Of a DNA stretch of 64,000 bases, positions 1 through 7,466 are shown one piece after another. The stretch is from Arenimonas sp. GTDB taxonomy: Bacteria; Pseudomonadota; Alphaproteobacteria; Rhizobiales; Rhizobiaceae. The position numbers and the translations under genes were made by a program. Positions within the stretch are counted from its first letter, which is position 1. Each line of letters begins with the position of its first letter. Location of the stretch: contig JAIBEK010000049.1 of NCBI GenBank assembly GCA_019459145.1, positions 1-64,000 on the forward strand, written 5' to 3'. Under the pieces are notes generated by a model. It was given only the letters and a program-made list of their open reading frames with translations, did no database searches and was not told where the DNA came from.

Positions 1-132
1 CGTCTCGTCGATGCCGACATGAACGAGGAATCGACCCGCCTCAAGGCTCTGCAGACGCAGCAGCAGCTCGGCATCCAGGCGCTGTCGATCGCCAACTCCA
101 ACTCGGAAAACATCCTCTCGCTGTTCAAGTAA
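1..132 (+). CDS. Flagellin, C-terminal fragment (cut by window start)
   Basis: The first 43 codons of the window read through to a TAA in frame 1 and encode the conserved C-terminal D0 helix of an alphaproteobacterial flagellin ([24 protein letters not shown], ending in LFK). The protein is exported and polymerises into the filament. The DNA is almost identical to the end of the flagellin that stops at 2657, with about three differences over the 132 bases, whereas the other two flagellins differ more. This is the first of four tandem flagellin genes. Its start and promoter lie outside the window. Confidence 0.95.
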   Translation, partial: RLVDADMNEESTRLKALQTQQQLGIQALSIANSNSENILSLFK

Positions 133-179
133 GATCCGGAAGGGCCGGACACCCGGTCCTCCATCTTCAGCGCATCCAG

Positions 180-209
180 AAAACCGCGGTCTCACGACCG
201 CGGTTTTTT
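180..209 (+). terminator. Rho-independent terminator after first flagellin
   Basis: A perfect stem of about 12 bp (arms around 180-191 and 196-207, core ACCGCGGTC/GACCGCGGT, loop TCAC) runs into six T residues. It lies 48 bases after the stop codon and ends the first flagellin transcript. Confidence 0.85.
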
Positions 210-296
210 CGTTTTTGCCCCTGCCGGGCAGACAGTGCGAAATCTAGCCCTTTGATCTTAACGATTTGTTCATACAGCTTAACAAATCCTTATTGC

Positions 297-339
297 GTTA
301 ACCTTTTGTTAACTCTAATATCATTAAGAACTCGTTAAG
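297..339 (+). promoter_or_regulatory. Two candidate CtrA boxes upstream of flagellin 2
   Basis: GTTAAC-N5-GTTAAC occupies 297-313 and ATTAAG-N5-GTTAAG occupies 323-339. Each contains TTAA-N7-TTAA, the established CtrA recognition pattern of alphaproteobacteria, and the two are 26 bp apart. The same pair recurs in the leader of flagellin 4. A direct repeat at 11 bp spacing would also suit another OmpR-family protein such as Rem. Sites are seen directly; the binding protein is inferred. Confidence 0.6.
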
Positions 340-380
340 AGCGTCGGGTCGGTCACCAGGGCAAACAGTTGATCGATGTG

Positions 381-431
381 CATGAAGCAGTCCGTCGTCG
401 CCGGTAGATTTTGACAAATCCGGCATGTCCC
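381..431 (+). promoter_or_regulatory. Conserved flagellin promoter/leader block (copy 1)
   Basis: This block recurs before all three complete flagellin genes: CATGA, 14 bases, GCCGGTAG (400-407), then CCGGCATGTCCC (420-431). The spacing from CATGA to GCCGGTAG is identical (19 bases) in the three copies. GCCGGTAG resembles the -10 of sigma-28-type flagellar promoters (GCCGATAA), but the upstream part does not match the usual TAAA, so it may instead be a shared 5' UTR element such as a target for FlbT, which is encoded in this window. Confidence 0.55.
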
Positions 432-452
432 GTACTCAATTTGGGGCACCAG

Positions 453-1415
453 ATGACCAGCATCATGACCAACACCGCCGCAATGGCGGCTCTGCAAACC
501 CTCCGCAGCATCGATTCCAACATGCAGGAAACGCAGGCGCGGGTATCCTCTGGCTACCGTGTCGCCACGGCTGCCGACAACGCTGCCTATTGGTCGATCG
601 CGACCACCATGCGTTCCGACAACTCCGCTCTCTCCACCGTGCAGGACGCCCTCGGCCTTGGCGCCGCAAAGACCGACACTGCCTATACCGGTCTCGAGGC
701 GACCGTCGACGTGGTCACCGAGATCAAGGCGAAGCTCGTGGCAGCCCGCGAGCCGGGCGTCGACAAGGACAAGATCAACAAGGAATTGTTGGAACTCAAG
801 GCGCAGCTGGCCTCGATCTCTGAATCGGCATCCTTCTCCGGCGAGAACTGGCTTTTCAACGCGACTGCCGGCGCCGTCGGCACCAAGGAAATGTCCGGAT
901 CCTTCGTCCGCTCCTCCGATGGTACGGTTTCGGTTTCGACGCTGACCTTCGACACGGCCGACTCGGTTCTCATCGACACCGTCGATGCGACCCGCGGCCT
1001 GCTGACCAAGGCCTATTCGGTCACCGTCGACGACGGCACGGCCTCCGGCACCACCATGACCTACTACCTGGTCAATGCCGGCGGCACAGGCACCTCCGGG
1101 TCTGTCGTGGAACTCTCAAGCGCAACCACCGATGACGAGGTCGAAGGCATGATCAGCGCAGTCGAAGCCATGCTCATGGACATTACCGATGCAGCCGCCA
1201 CCCTGGGTGCGATCAACATGCGCGTCGAGATGCAGGCCGACTTCGTCGCCGACCTGATGGATGTGATCGACACCGGCGTCGGCCGCCTGGTCGATGCCGA
1301 CATGAATGAGGAATCGACCCGCCTCAAGGCCCTGCAGACGCAGCAGCAGCTCGGCATCCAGGCGCTGTCGATCGCCAACACCAATTCCGAAAACGTGCTC
1401 GCGCTGTTCAAGTAA
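453..1415 (+). CDS. Flagellin (filament protein), second in array
   Basis: This encodes a 320-residue flagellin of the complex-filament type. The N-terminal D0/D1 region (TSIMTNTAAMAALQTL, then RVSSGYRVATAADNAAYW) and the C-terminal D1/D0 region ([17 protein letters not shown], ending LALFK) are canonical, with a short variable centre at about residues 130-230. The ATG at 453 is chosen because all paralogues begin MTSIMTN there and GGGGCA lies just upstream; an in-frame TTG at 411 would add 14 unrelated residues. The gene is monocistronic with its own leader and terminator. Its first 80 or so residues are identical to those of flagellin 4. Confidence 0.96.
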   Translation: MTSIMTNTAAMAALQTLRSIDSNMQETQARVSSGYRVATAADNAAYWSIATTMRSDNSALSTVQDALGLGAAKTDTAYTGLEATVDVVTEIKAKLVAAREPGVDKDKINKELLELKAQLASISESASFSGENWLFNATAGAVGTKEMSGSFVRSSDGTVSVSTLTFDTADSVLIDTVDATRGLLTKAYSVTVDDGTASGTTMTYYLVNAGGTGTSGSVVELSSATTDDEVEGMISAVEAMLMDITDAAATLGAINMRVEMQADFVADLMDVIDTGVGRLVDADMNEESTRLKALQTQQQLGIQALSIANTNSENVLALFK

Positions 1416-1453
1416 GGCCCGGCAAACCAAGGCTTTTCTCCACCCGCAGACAG

Positions 1454-1495
1454 ATCGGGCCGTGCACCGGAAGGTGCGCGGCCCGATGCCTTTTG
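1454..1495 (+). terminator. Rho-independent terminator after flagellin 2
   Basis: A long hairpin with arms 1454-1468 and 1473-1487 (ATCGGGCCG and GCACC paired with GGTGC and CGGCCCGAT, GGAA tetraloop) is followed by GCCTTTT. Confidence 0.8.
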
Positions 1496-1584
1496 AGGGC
1501 GCTGAACAGATATTTTCAAAATCCGTCGTCCACTTCAGAACCTATTAACCTTAATCGGGTTCAATAGGATCATTAAAACGACGG

Positions 1585-1658
1585 ATTAACCAACTGTAAA
1601 CAAAGGTTAATTGCATGACGCAGGCTGTCGTTGCCGGTAGTTAGACCCGGAATGTCCC
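1585..1658 (+). promoter_or_regulatory. Flagellin 3 promoter region: degenerate CtrA-like box plus conserved block (copy 2)
   Basis: ATTAAC-N5-GTAAAC at 1585-1601 keeps the 11-bp phase of the boxes in the other flagellin leaders but matches TTAA-N7-TTAA in only one half. It is followed by the CATGA (1614) to GCCGGTAG (1633-1640) block and CCGGAATGTCCC (1647-1658). Both the weaker box and its closer distance to the block differ from copies 1 and 3, so this gene may be regulated differently. Confidence 0.5.
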
Positions 1659-1691
1659 TTTCCCATATCCTGTTCACGAGGGGCAGTATCT

Positions 1692-2657
1692 ATGACGAGT
1701 ATCATGACGAACACCGCTGCAATTGCAGCGCTCGACACCCTGCGTTCGATCAACGCTGGCCTGAACGAAACCCAGAACCGCGTCTCCTCCGGTTACCGCG
1801 TCGAATCGGCTTCGGACAACGCTGCCTACTGGTCGATCGCCACCACCATGCGTTCGGACAACAAGGCTCTCTCGGCTGTTGAAGATGCGCTCGGCCTCGG
1901 CGCTGCCAAGACCGACACGGCTTACACCGGCATGGAAGCCGCCATCGAAGTCGTCACCGAGATCAAGGCCAAGCTGGTTGCCGCTCGCGAACCGGGCGTT
2001 GACAAGGAAAAGATCAACAAGGAACTGACCGAGCTCAAGGCACAGCTGGCGTCGATCTCCGAATCGGCCTCGTTCTCGGGCGAAAACTGGCTCTACAACG
2101 AATCCACCACCGCAGTCGGCACCAAGGAAATGGTCGGTTCGTTCGTTCGCGCCGCCGATGGCACCGTCTCGGTCGAACTCCTGTCCTTCGACGCCGCCAC
2201 CTCGGTCCTGATCGACACCGAAGACGCGAACCGTGGCCTGCTGACCAACGACTACACGGTCACCGTAGACGACGGCACTGCTTCCGGCACGACCATGACC
2301 TACTTCCTGATCAATGCCTCTTCCACGACGGCTGCTTCGGGTTCGGTCGTCGAGTTGACCTCGGCCACCACCGACGACCAGGTTGAAGGCATGATCTCGG
2401 CTGTCGACGCCATGCTCGCCGACATGACGGATGCTGCTGCGACCCTCGGCGCCACCAACAGCCGCCTGGAAATGCAGACGGACTTCGTCGCCGACCTGCG
2501 TGACGTGATCGACACTGGCGTCGGCCGTCTCGTCGATGCCGACATGAACGAGGAATCGACCCGCCTCAAGGCCCTGCAGACCCAGCAGCAGCTCGGCATC
2601 CAGGCGCTCTCGATCGCCAACTCCAACTCGGAAAACATCCTCTCGCTGTTCAAGTAA
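1692..2657 (+). CDS. Flagellin (filament protein), third in array
   Basis: This encodes a 321-residue flagellin with the canonical N-terminal (MTSIMTNTAAIAAL, RVSSGYRVESASDNAAYW) and C-terminal ([11 protein letters not shown], ending LSLFK) assembly domains. The central segment carries the same VTVDDGTASGTTMTY stretch as flagellin 2, which flagellin 4 lacks. ATG at 1692 is preceded by GAGGGGCAG. The 3' end and spacer match flagellin 1, marking it as the first gene of the second copy of the duplicated unit. In complex flagella one flagellin is usually dominant and the others are needed for a stable filament; which one dominates cannot be read from sequence. Confidence 0.96.
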   Translation: MTSIMTNTAAIAALDTLRSINAGLNETQNRVSSGYRVESASDNAAYWSIATTMRSDNKALSAVEDALGLGAAKTDTAYTGMEAAIEVVTEIKAKLVAAREPGVDKEKINKELTELKAQLASISESASFSGENWLYNESTTAVGTKEMVGSFVRAADGTVSVELLSFDAATSVLIDTEDANRGLLTNDYTVTVDDGTASGTTMTYFLINASSTTAASGSVVELTSATTDDQVEGMISAVDAMLADMTDAAATLGATNSRLEMQTDFVADLRDVIDTGVGRLVDADMNEESTRLKALQTQQQLGIQALSIANSNSENILSLFK

Positions 2658-2707
2658 GATCGCGAAGGTCGCGCGCGACCGTCCCAGTCTTGCAGCGTAT
2701 GCCTCGA

Positions 2708-2735
2708 GCCGCAGTCCCCTGGACCGCGGCTTTTC
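2708..2735 (+). terminator. Rho-independent terminator after flagellin 3
   Basis: GCCGC/GCGGC and TCC/GGA arms (2708-2717 and 2721-2730, one internal mismatch, CCT loop) are followed by TTTT. It is the diverged counterpart of the hairpin at 180-209. Confidence 0.7.
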
Positions 2736-2821
2736 CGTTTGCGAGAAGGCTCGGCCTCGATGCGAAATCTTGCCATGCTCTATTGACGAATTCTTCAGAT
2801 AGATTAACAAATCCTTATTGC

Positions 2822-2864
2822 GTTAACTTTTTGTTAACTCTAAGTTCGTTAAGCATTCGTTAAT
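2822..2864 (+). promoter_or_regulatory. Two candidate CtrA boxes upstream of flagellin 4
   Basis: GTTAAC-N5-GTTAAC at 2822-2838 and GTTAAG-N5-GTTAAT at 2848-2864 both contain TTAA-N7-TTAA and keep the 26-bp spacing of the pair at 297-339. The surrounding spacer has diverged more than these motifs, which suggests they are under selection. Confidence 0.6.
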
Positions 2865-2904
2865 AGCGTCGGGTCGGCCACCAGGGCAAACAGTGGCCGA
2901 TGTG

Positions 2905-2955
2905 CATGAAGCAGTCCGTCGTCGCCGGTAGATTTTGATAGATCCGGCATGTCCC
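2905..2955 (+). promoter_or_regulatory. Conserved flagellin promoter/leader block (copy 3)
   Basis: CATGA at 2905 is followed by GCCGGTAG at 2924-2931 and CCGGCATGTCCC at 2944-2955, with the same spacing as copies 1 and 2. It lies directly before the flagellin starting at 2978. Confidence 0.55.
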
Positions 2956-2977
2956 GTATTTCATTTTGGGGCACCAG

Positions 2978-3940
2978 ATGACCAGCATCATGACCAATAC
3001 CGCCGCGATGGCGGCTCTCCAGACCCTTCGTAGCATCGATTCCAATATGCAGGAGACGCAGGCGCGCGTATCCTCGGGCTATCGTGTCGCCACCGCTGCC
3101 GACAACGCTGCCTACTGGTCGATCGCGACCACCATGCGGTCGGACAATTCCGCTCTTTCAACGGTTCAGGACGCGCTGGGCCTCGGCGCCGCCAAGACCG
3201 ATACGGCCTATACCGGTCTCGAATCCGCCGTCGAGGTGGTGACGGAGATCAAGGCCAAGCTGGTCGCCGCGCGCGAACCCGGCGTCGACAAGAGCAAGAT
3301 CAACAAGGAGCTTTCCGAGCTCAAGAACCAACTCGCCGCCATTGCCGAATCGGCGTCGTTCTCCGGCGAGAACTGGCTCTTCAACGAATCCACCACGGCA
3401 CCCGGTACGAAGGAGATCGTTGCTTCGTTCAACCGTGCTTCGGATGGCGCAGTCTCTGTCACCACCCTTGCATTCGACACCTCCGAATCGGTGTTGATCG
3501 ACACCAAGGATGCCAATAACGGCGTTCTGACCAAAGGCTTCCAGGTCACCCAACCGTCCGGTTCGACAACCACGATCGCTACCTACTTCCTGATCGACGT
3601 CAGTGCGACCACGGCCGCGACCGGATCAGAGGTCGTGCTGACCACGTCGATGAGCGACGACGAACTCGACGGCATGATCAGTGCCGTCGATGCCATGCTG
3701 CAGCGCCTGACGGACTCGGCCTCGACACTTGGTGCGATTACCAGCCGTATCGAAATGCAGGACGAATTCGTCTCGACATTGATGGACGTGATCGACAAGG
3801 GCGTCGGCCGTCTCGTCGATGCCGACATGAACGAGGAATCGACCAAGCTCAAGGCGCTTCAGACCCAGCAGCAGCTCGGCATCCAGGCGCTGTCGATCGC
3901 CAATACCAACGCGGAAAACATCCTCACCCTGTTCAAGTAA
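2978..3940 (+). CDS. Flagellin (filament protein), fourth in array
   Basis: This encodes a 320-residue flagellin. Its N-terminal 80 or so residues are identical to flagellin 2, but the centre differs (residues about 185-215 carry a QPSGSTTTIATYFL stretch in place of VTVDDGTASG). The C-terminus is the usual [11 protein letters not shown] motif ending LTLFK. ATG 2978 is chosen over an in-frame TTG at 2966 because it aligns with the paralogues and follows GGGGCA. It is the last gene of the array and has its own leader. Confidence 0.96.
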   Translation: MTSIMTNTAAMAALQTLRSIDSNMQETQARVSSGYRVATAADNAAYWSIATTMRSDNSALSTVQDALGLGAAKTDTAYTGLESAVEVVTEIKAKLVAAREPGVDKSKINKELSELKNQLAAIAESASFSGENWLFNESTTAPGTKEIVASFNRASDGAVSVTTLAFDTSESVLIDTKDANNGVLTKGFQVTQPSGSTTTIATYFLIDVSATTAATGSEVVLTTSMSDDELDGMISAVDAMLQRLTDSASTLGAITSRIEMQDEFVSTLMDVIDKGVGRLVDADMNEESTKLKALQTQQQLGIQALSIANTNAENILTLFK

Positions 3941-4012
3941 TCCGCAGCAACGGACCGGAGTTGACCTTTTTCGTTTCTACCGTGCCGCCGGTCATCGGCA
4001 TAAGGTGGAACC

Positions 4013-4046
4013 GTTGGACCGCGCAACTGCCCTGGCGCGGTCCAAC
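4013..4046. repeat. Perfect 12-bp inverted repeat after the flagellin array
   Basis: GTTGGACCGCGC (4013-4024) is perfectly repeated in inverse at 4035-4046 with a 10-base loop. No T-run follows, so it is a weaker terminator candidate or an RNA-stabilising hairpin for the flagellin 4 transcript. It lies in the 316-base spacer (3941-4256), in which I see no convincing gene. Confidence 0.5.
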
Positions 4047-4256
4047 ACCTTCATCCTCGCACAAGTTTGGGCTTCTAGTCTCAGATGAGGCAAATGGCGC
4101 TTATGCCAGGCGCAGCGTGACAAAAACGCGGCAACCGAAGCGGGCACTGGATGGCATGATGAGTATGCACGATCCGAAAATGTTTAGGGAATTCAGGTCA
4201 TTCTCATGTCGCCGCGACAGGATGTCGGCAATCCTCGCCATGGGAGCAGTTCGTCG

Positions 4257-4913
4257 ATGAGCATGCCGCTCGCCCACTATCTCAAGGATTTTTCAGCGCC
4301 GTCCGGCACGCCATCGGGTGTGATCGGAGGCGATTTCGCATCGCTCGATGACGCCGGTTTCGACACGGGATTTTCCGGCATCTCGGAGCCGGAGCCGGAA
4401 CCGATCGACCTCGAGGCCGAGCGCCGCGAGGCCTATGCTCAAGGCCACGAAGCGGCGACCGCTGAACTGGGCGAGAGACATGCAGCCGAACTCCAGGCGT
4501 TGCGGACGGCCCACGACGAGGCGATGGCGGCGCTCGAGGCGCGGTTGATGGGCGAGGCTGCAAGGCGTCTGGCCGAGGGGCTGGAGCGCACGACGGCCGA
4601 GATCGCGCTGGCCATCAGCGAACATGCCGCAGAAGCGCTCTCTCCGTTCCTGTCGCGGGAGGTCGCAGCAAAGGCGGTGGCCGATCTTGCCGAACTGCTG
4701 AGGTCCGCGATCGTCGACGGCGAGGCGGGAACGATCACCGTGAAGGGGCCGCGGGCCCTGTTTGAATTGCTGCTCGCCCACTTGCCAGAGCAGCAAGGAC
4801 GTCTGCGCCATGTCGAAGACGAGGATCTCGATCTTTCGGTGGAGATCGAGGGCACGGTTCTGGTCACCCGCATATCGGCCTTCGCCGCTAGTCTGAAGAA
4901 AGTGCTGGGATGA
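4257..4913 (+). CDS. FliH-like flagellar protein (putative export ATPase regulator)
   Basis: This encodes about 218 residues. The N-terminal 50 are Pro/Ser/Gly/acid-rich (EPEPEPID near residue 45); then comes a long Ala/Glu-rich helix (EAYAQGHEAATAELGERHAAEL) with spaced glycines, and a compact C-terminal domain (residues about 150-218, ending SAFAASLKKVLG). That layout, and its position directly before motB, resemble FliH, the stalk protein that controls the FliI ATPase. The assignment is inference from architecture; homologues are generally labelled hypothetical. ATG 4257 follows GGGAG; an earlier in-frame ATG at 4206 is possible. The stop overlaps the motB start (ATGA), so the genes are translationally coupled. 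Confidence 0.6.
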   Translation: MSMPLAHYLKDFSAPSGTPSGVIGGDFASLDDAGFDTGFSGISEPEPEPIDLEAERREAYAQGHEAATAELGERHAAELQALRTAHDEAMAALEARLMGEAARRLAEGLERTTAEIALAISEHAAEALSPFLSREVAAKAVADLAELLRSAIVDGEAGTITVKGPRALFELLLAHLPEQQGRLRHVEDEDLDLSVEIEGTVLVTRISAFAASLKKVLG

Positions 4914-6157
4914 GCGACGGCGAGAATCATCATCACGGAAAGAACGAGATCGTCATCATCAAGCGCCACAGCGGTGGTGATCACGATGGGGCCCATGGCG
5001 GTGCCTGGAAGATCGCCTATGCCGACTTCATGACGGCGATGATGGCGTTCTTTCTGGTGATGTGGCTGGTCAATGCGGCCAACGAAGAGACCAAGGCCTC
5101 GGTCGCCAGCTATTTCAACCCGATCAAGCTCTCGGACGAGAAGCCGACGGAAAAGGGCTTGAAGAAGCCCGTCGACCAGGCGGAAGGCGAGCAGAAGCAG
5201 GAACGCTCCCAGGTCGAAGAGGAGCATGAGACCGTCGGGTCCGCCGCCGCGACCGGCGAGGACCAGACCGCGACCTCCGGCGATCAGGCCAATTATTCCG
5301 AGGCCGACTTCTTCGAGAATCCCTATTCCGTGCTCGCCGAGATCGCTCAGGAGGTCGGCCAGCAAGCCAATGTCAGCGCCAAGGGCGAGGGCGGTGCGGC
5401 CGATTCCGGTCCGTCCACCGGGGCCGAAGGCGGCGAGGCGTATCGCGACCCGTTCGATCCGGATTTCTGGACGCAGCAGGTTCAGACCGCCACGGGCGAA
5501 CCTGGCAAGCAGGACACGCCGCCGGCCACGGTCGAGAACCTGGATCAAACCGAGACCGAACGGGAAGTCGCCCTGGCCGTGCCCGGCGAAAAGCCGGAAA
5601 AGCCTGCCGATCCGCTTGCCGAGGCCGCGGCTGCCGACAAGACGGATATCGATGTCGCTTCCGCTCCGAAGACGGCAGAGGGCCAGACCGCGGAACAAGC
5701 TGCCGAAAGCCTGAAGGCCGAGATCGAAAAGGAGATCGGCGGCGTATCCGGCAAGCTCGCTGAGGGCCTGATCGTCAGCCCGGCCGAAGGTGGCCTGCTG
5801 GTGACGATTTCCGACCAATCCGAGGCGCCGATGTTCAATGTCGGATCGGCCGTGCCGCGCAAGGAACTCGTCGTCGCCATGGAGCGGATCGGCAAGCTGT
5901 TGCAAGGGCGCGAGGGCCCGATCGTCATTCGCGGCCACACCGACGGCCGGCAGTTCAAGGGAACGGAAAACGACAACTGGCGCCTGTCCATGGCGCGCGC
6001 GCACAGCGCCTATTACATGCTCGTCCGGGGCGGCCTTTCGGAAGGGCGGGTCAAGCAGGTCTCCGGCTTTGCCGACCGTCGCCTGCAGGTGCCCGACGAT
6101 CCGCTCGCCGATGCCAACCGCCGGATCGAGATCCTGATTCAGGCGGACCAGGGATAA
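4910..6157 (+). CDS. motB: MotB, flagellar stator protein (peptidoglycan-anchored)
   Basis: This encodes a 415-residue stator subunit that, with MotA (not in the window), forms the proton channel driving the motor. The single transmembrane segment carries the invariant AYADFMTAMMAFFLVMWL motif with the proton-accepting Asp at about residue 39. The N-terminus is His-rich. A long acidic, Ala/Glu-rich linker (residues about 80-280) separates it from an OmpA/MotB peptidoglycan-binding domain (residues about 290-412, IRGHTDGRQF and NRRIEIL). The linker makes it longer than E. coli MotB (308 aa), as is usual in rhizobia. The start overlaps the previous stop. Confidence 0.95.
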   Translation: MSDGENHHHGKNEIVIIKRHSGGDHDGAHGGAWKIAYADFMTAMMAFFLVMWLVNAANEETKASVASYFNPIKLSDEKPTEKGLKKPVDQAEGEQKQERSQVEEEHETVGSAAATGEDQTATSGDQANYSEADFFENPYSVLAEIAQEVGQQANVSAKGEGGAADSGPSTGAEGGEAYRDPFDPDFWTQQVQTATGEPGKQDTPPATVENLDQTETEREVALAVPGEKPEKPADPLAEAAAADKTDIDVASAPKTAEGQTAEQAAESLKAEIEKEIGGVSGKLAEGLIVSPAEGGLLVTISDQSEAPMFNVGSAVPRKELVVAMERIGKLLQGREGPIVIRGHTDGRQFKGTENDNWRLSMARAHSAYYMLVRGGLSEGRVKQVSGFADRRLQVPDDPLADANRRIEILIQADQG

Positions 6158-6161
6158 TCAC

Positions 6162-7466
6162 ATGGGGTGCCTGACACTGCAGCGGCTGGTACCGGCTCTT
6201 TCGCTCCTCGGTCTTGTCTGGACCGGGGCAGCGGCGGCCGAGGGCCTCGACGGCATCGCGCCGTACAAGATGTTGCGTTCGCTGCAGTTCGTGCAGGACT
6301 CCGTCGTGCTCGGCGATCACTCCGCCGCCGAAATGCAGCGTTTCATGTTGTCGACGATCGACAAGCGTCTCCGCGAGGCGGACGCATCGCTGTTCGAGGA
6401 GCCGCGCAATGTCGATGCTGCGCTGATCTATGCGATGAGCGGCGGCAATCCGGCGACGCTGGAATTTCTCGTCGCCCGCGATATCGACGGCAACTTCGAC
6501 AATCGCGTCACCGACGCGCTGCGCAAATACCTCTCCGGCAAGGGCACGCTGATCGCCAAGACGCTGGGCGACATGGTGACGGAATACCGCGATACCAAGG
6601 TCGCGCCCTATCTGGCTCTTGTGGCCGGCAATGTCATGATCCCCCGCGATCCCGCAAAGGCGCTGGAATTCTACGACTGGGCCAGGCTGACGGCGCCGGG
6701 AACGATCGTCGAGGAGGCGGCACTGCGCCGCTCGCTGGCCGTTGCGGTCGAGGGCGGTATGGTTGACAAGGCCGCCGCCTACGCCAATCGCTACGCGCGC
6801 CGCTTCCTGCATTCGCCCTATGCCAGCCAGTTCGCCGATCTCTTCGTGCAACTGGTCGTCGAGCACAATGATTCCTTTGACGAAGCGGCGATCGGGGCAA
6901 CGCTCGTCTACATGGACGTTGACCGCCAGCGCGAGGTCTATCTGCGCATCGCGCGGCAGGCGGCGATCAAGGGGCGCAACGAACTGGCGCGCCAGGCCGC
7001 TGACAAGGCCCGGCTGCTGTCGGGTACCGAGGACGGCGCGGATGCGCTGGCCATGCTTTATGGCGGGCTCGCCGGCATTCCGACCAGCGAGGTCGGCGCG
7101 GCGATTGAGGCGATTGCGGCGATCCCCGACGAGATCCTCTCCCCGTCGGATCGCGCGCTGCGCGACGCCGCGGCCGCCATTGCCGAAGAGGTGGTCCGCA
7201 AGCCCGAACTGGACAGTCCGGCGCAAGCTCCCGAGCCGAGTGTTGCCCTTTCGAACGACGCATCCATTCCACAGGCGCCCGCCACCGACGAACAGCAGGA
7301 TCCGACAGCGCCAGCTTCGGTTCCGCAAAGCGTTTCGCCCGACACCGCCGAGGCGGAAACGGTCGGCAACAAGGATCAGGATCCGGAGTTCCGCTCCTTC
7401 GTCGATACCGGCCGTTCAAAGCTGGAGGCAATCGACGATCTCCTGAAGCAAGAAGGCATAAACTGA
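6162..7466 (+). CDS. motC: MotC, periplasmic motility protein
   Basis: This encodes 434 residues with a signal peptide (LVPALSLLGLVWTGAAAAEG, cleavage near residue 26). MotC is known from S. meliloti as a periplasmic protein that binds the periplasmic part of MotB and helps gate the stator. The mature part is largely alpha-helical, followed by an Ala/Pro/Glu-rich tail (residues about 340-400). The gene starts 4 bases after motB and its stop overlaps the fliK start. Start and context agree with the conserved rhizobial motB-motC-fliK order. Confidence 0.9.
   Translation: MGCLTLQRLVPALSLLGLVWTGAAAAEGLDGIAPYKMLRSLQFVQDSVVLGDHSAAEMQRFMLSTIDKRLREADASLFEEPRNVDAALIYAMSGGNPATLEFLVARDIDGNFDNRVTDALRKYLSGKGTLIAKTLGDMVTEYRDTKVAPYLALVAGNVMIPRDPAKALEFYDWARLTAPGTIVEEAALRRSLAVAVEGGMVDKAAAYANRYARRFLHSPYASQFADLFVQLVVEHNDSFDEAAIGATLVYMDVDRQREVYLRIARQAAIKGRNELARQAADKARLLSGTEDGADALAMLYGGLAGIPTSEVGAAIEAIAAIPDEILSPSDRALRDAAAAIAEEVVRKPELDSPAQAPEPSVALSNDASIPQAPATDEQQDPTAPASVPQSVSPDTAEAETVGNKDQDPEFRSFVDTGRSKLEAIDDLLKQEGIN

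Larger units (their letters stand above)
1..3940 (+). repeat. Tandem duplication of a two-flagellin unit, period about 2,525 bp
   Basis: Flagellin 1 and its downstream spacer match flagellin 3 and its spacer; flagellin 2 and its leader match flagellin 4 and its leader. Stops at 132 and 2657, starts at 453 and 2978, and stops at 1415 and 3940 are each 2,525 bases apart, and both spacers (133-452 and 2658-2977) are 320 bases long. The array is best explained as one [flagellin X - spacer - flagellin Y] block duplicated in tandem. The left copy continues outside the window. Confidence 0.8.

Noticed and set aside
3961..4260. A 99-codon plus-strand frame between the flagellins and the FliH-like gene
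   Set aside because: No ribosome site or motif, TTG start, and it contains an inverted repeat; probably spacer.
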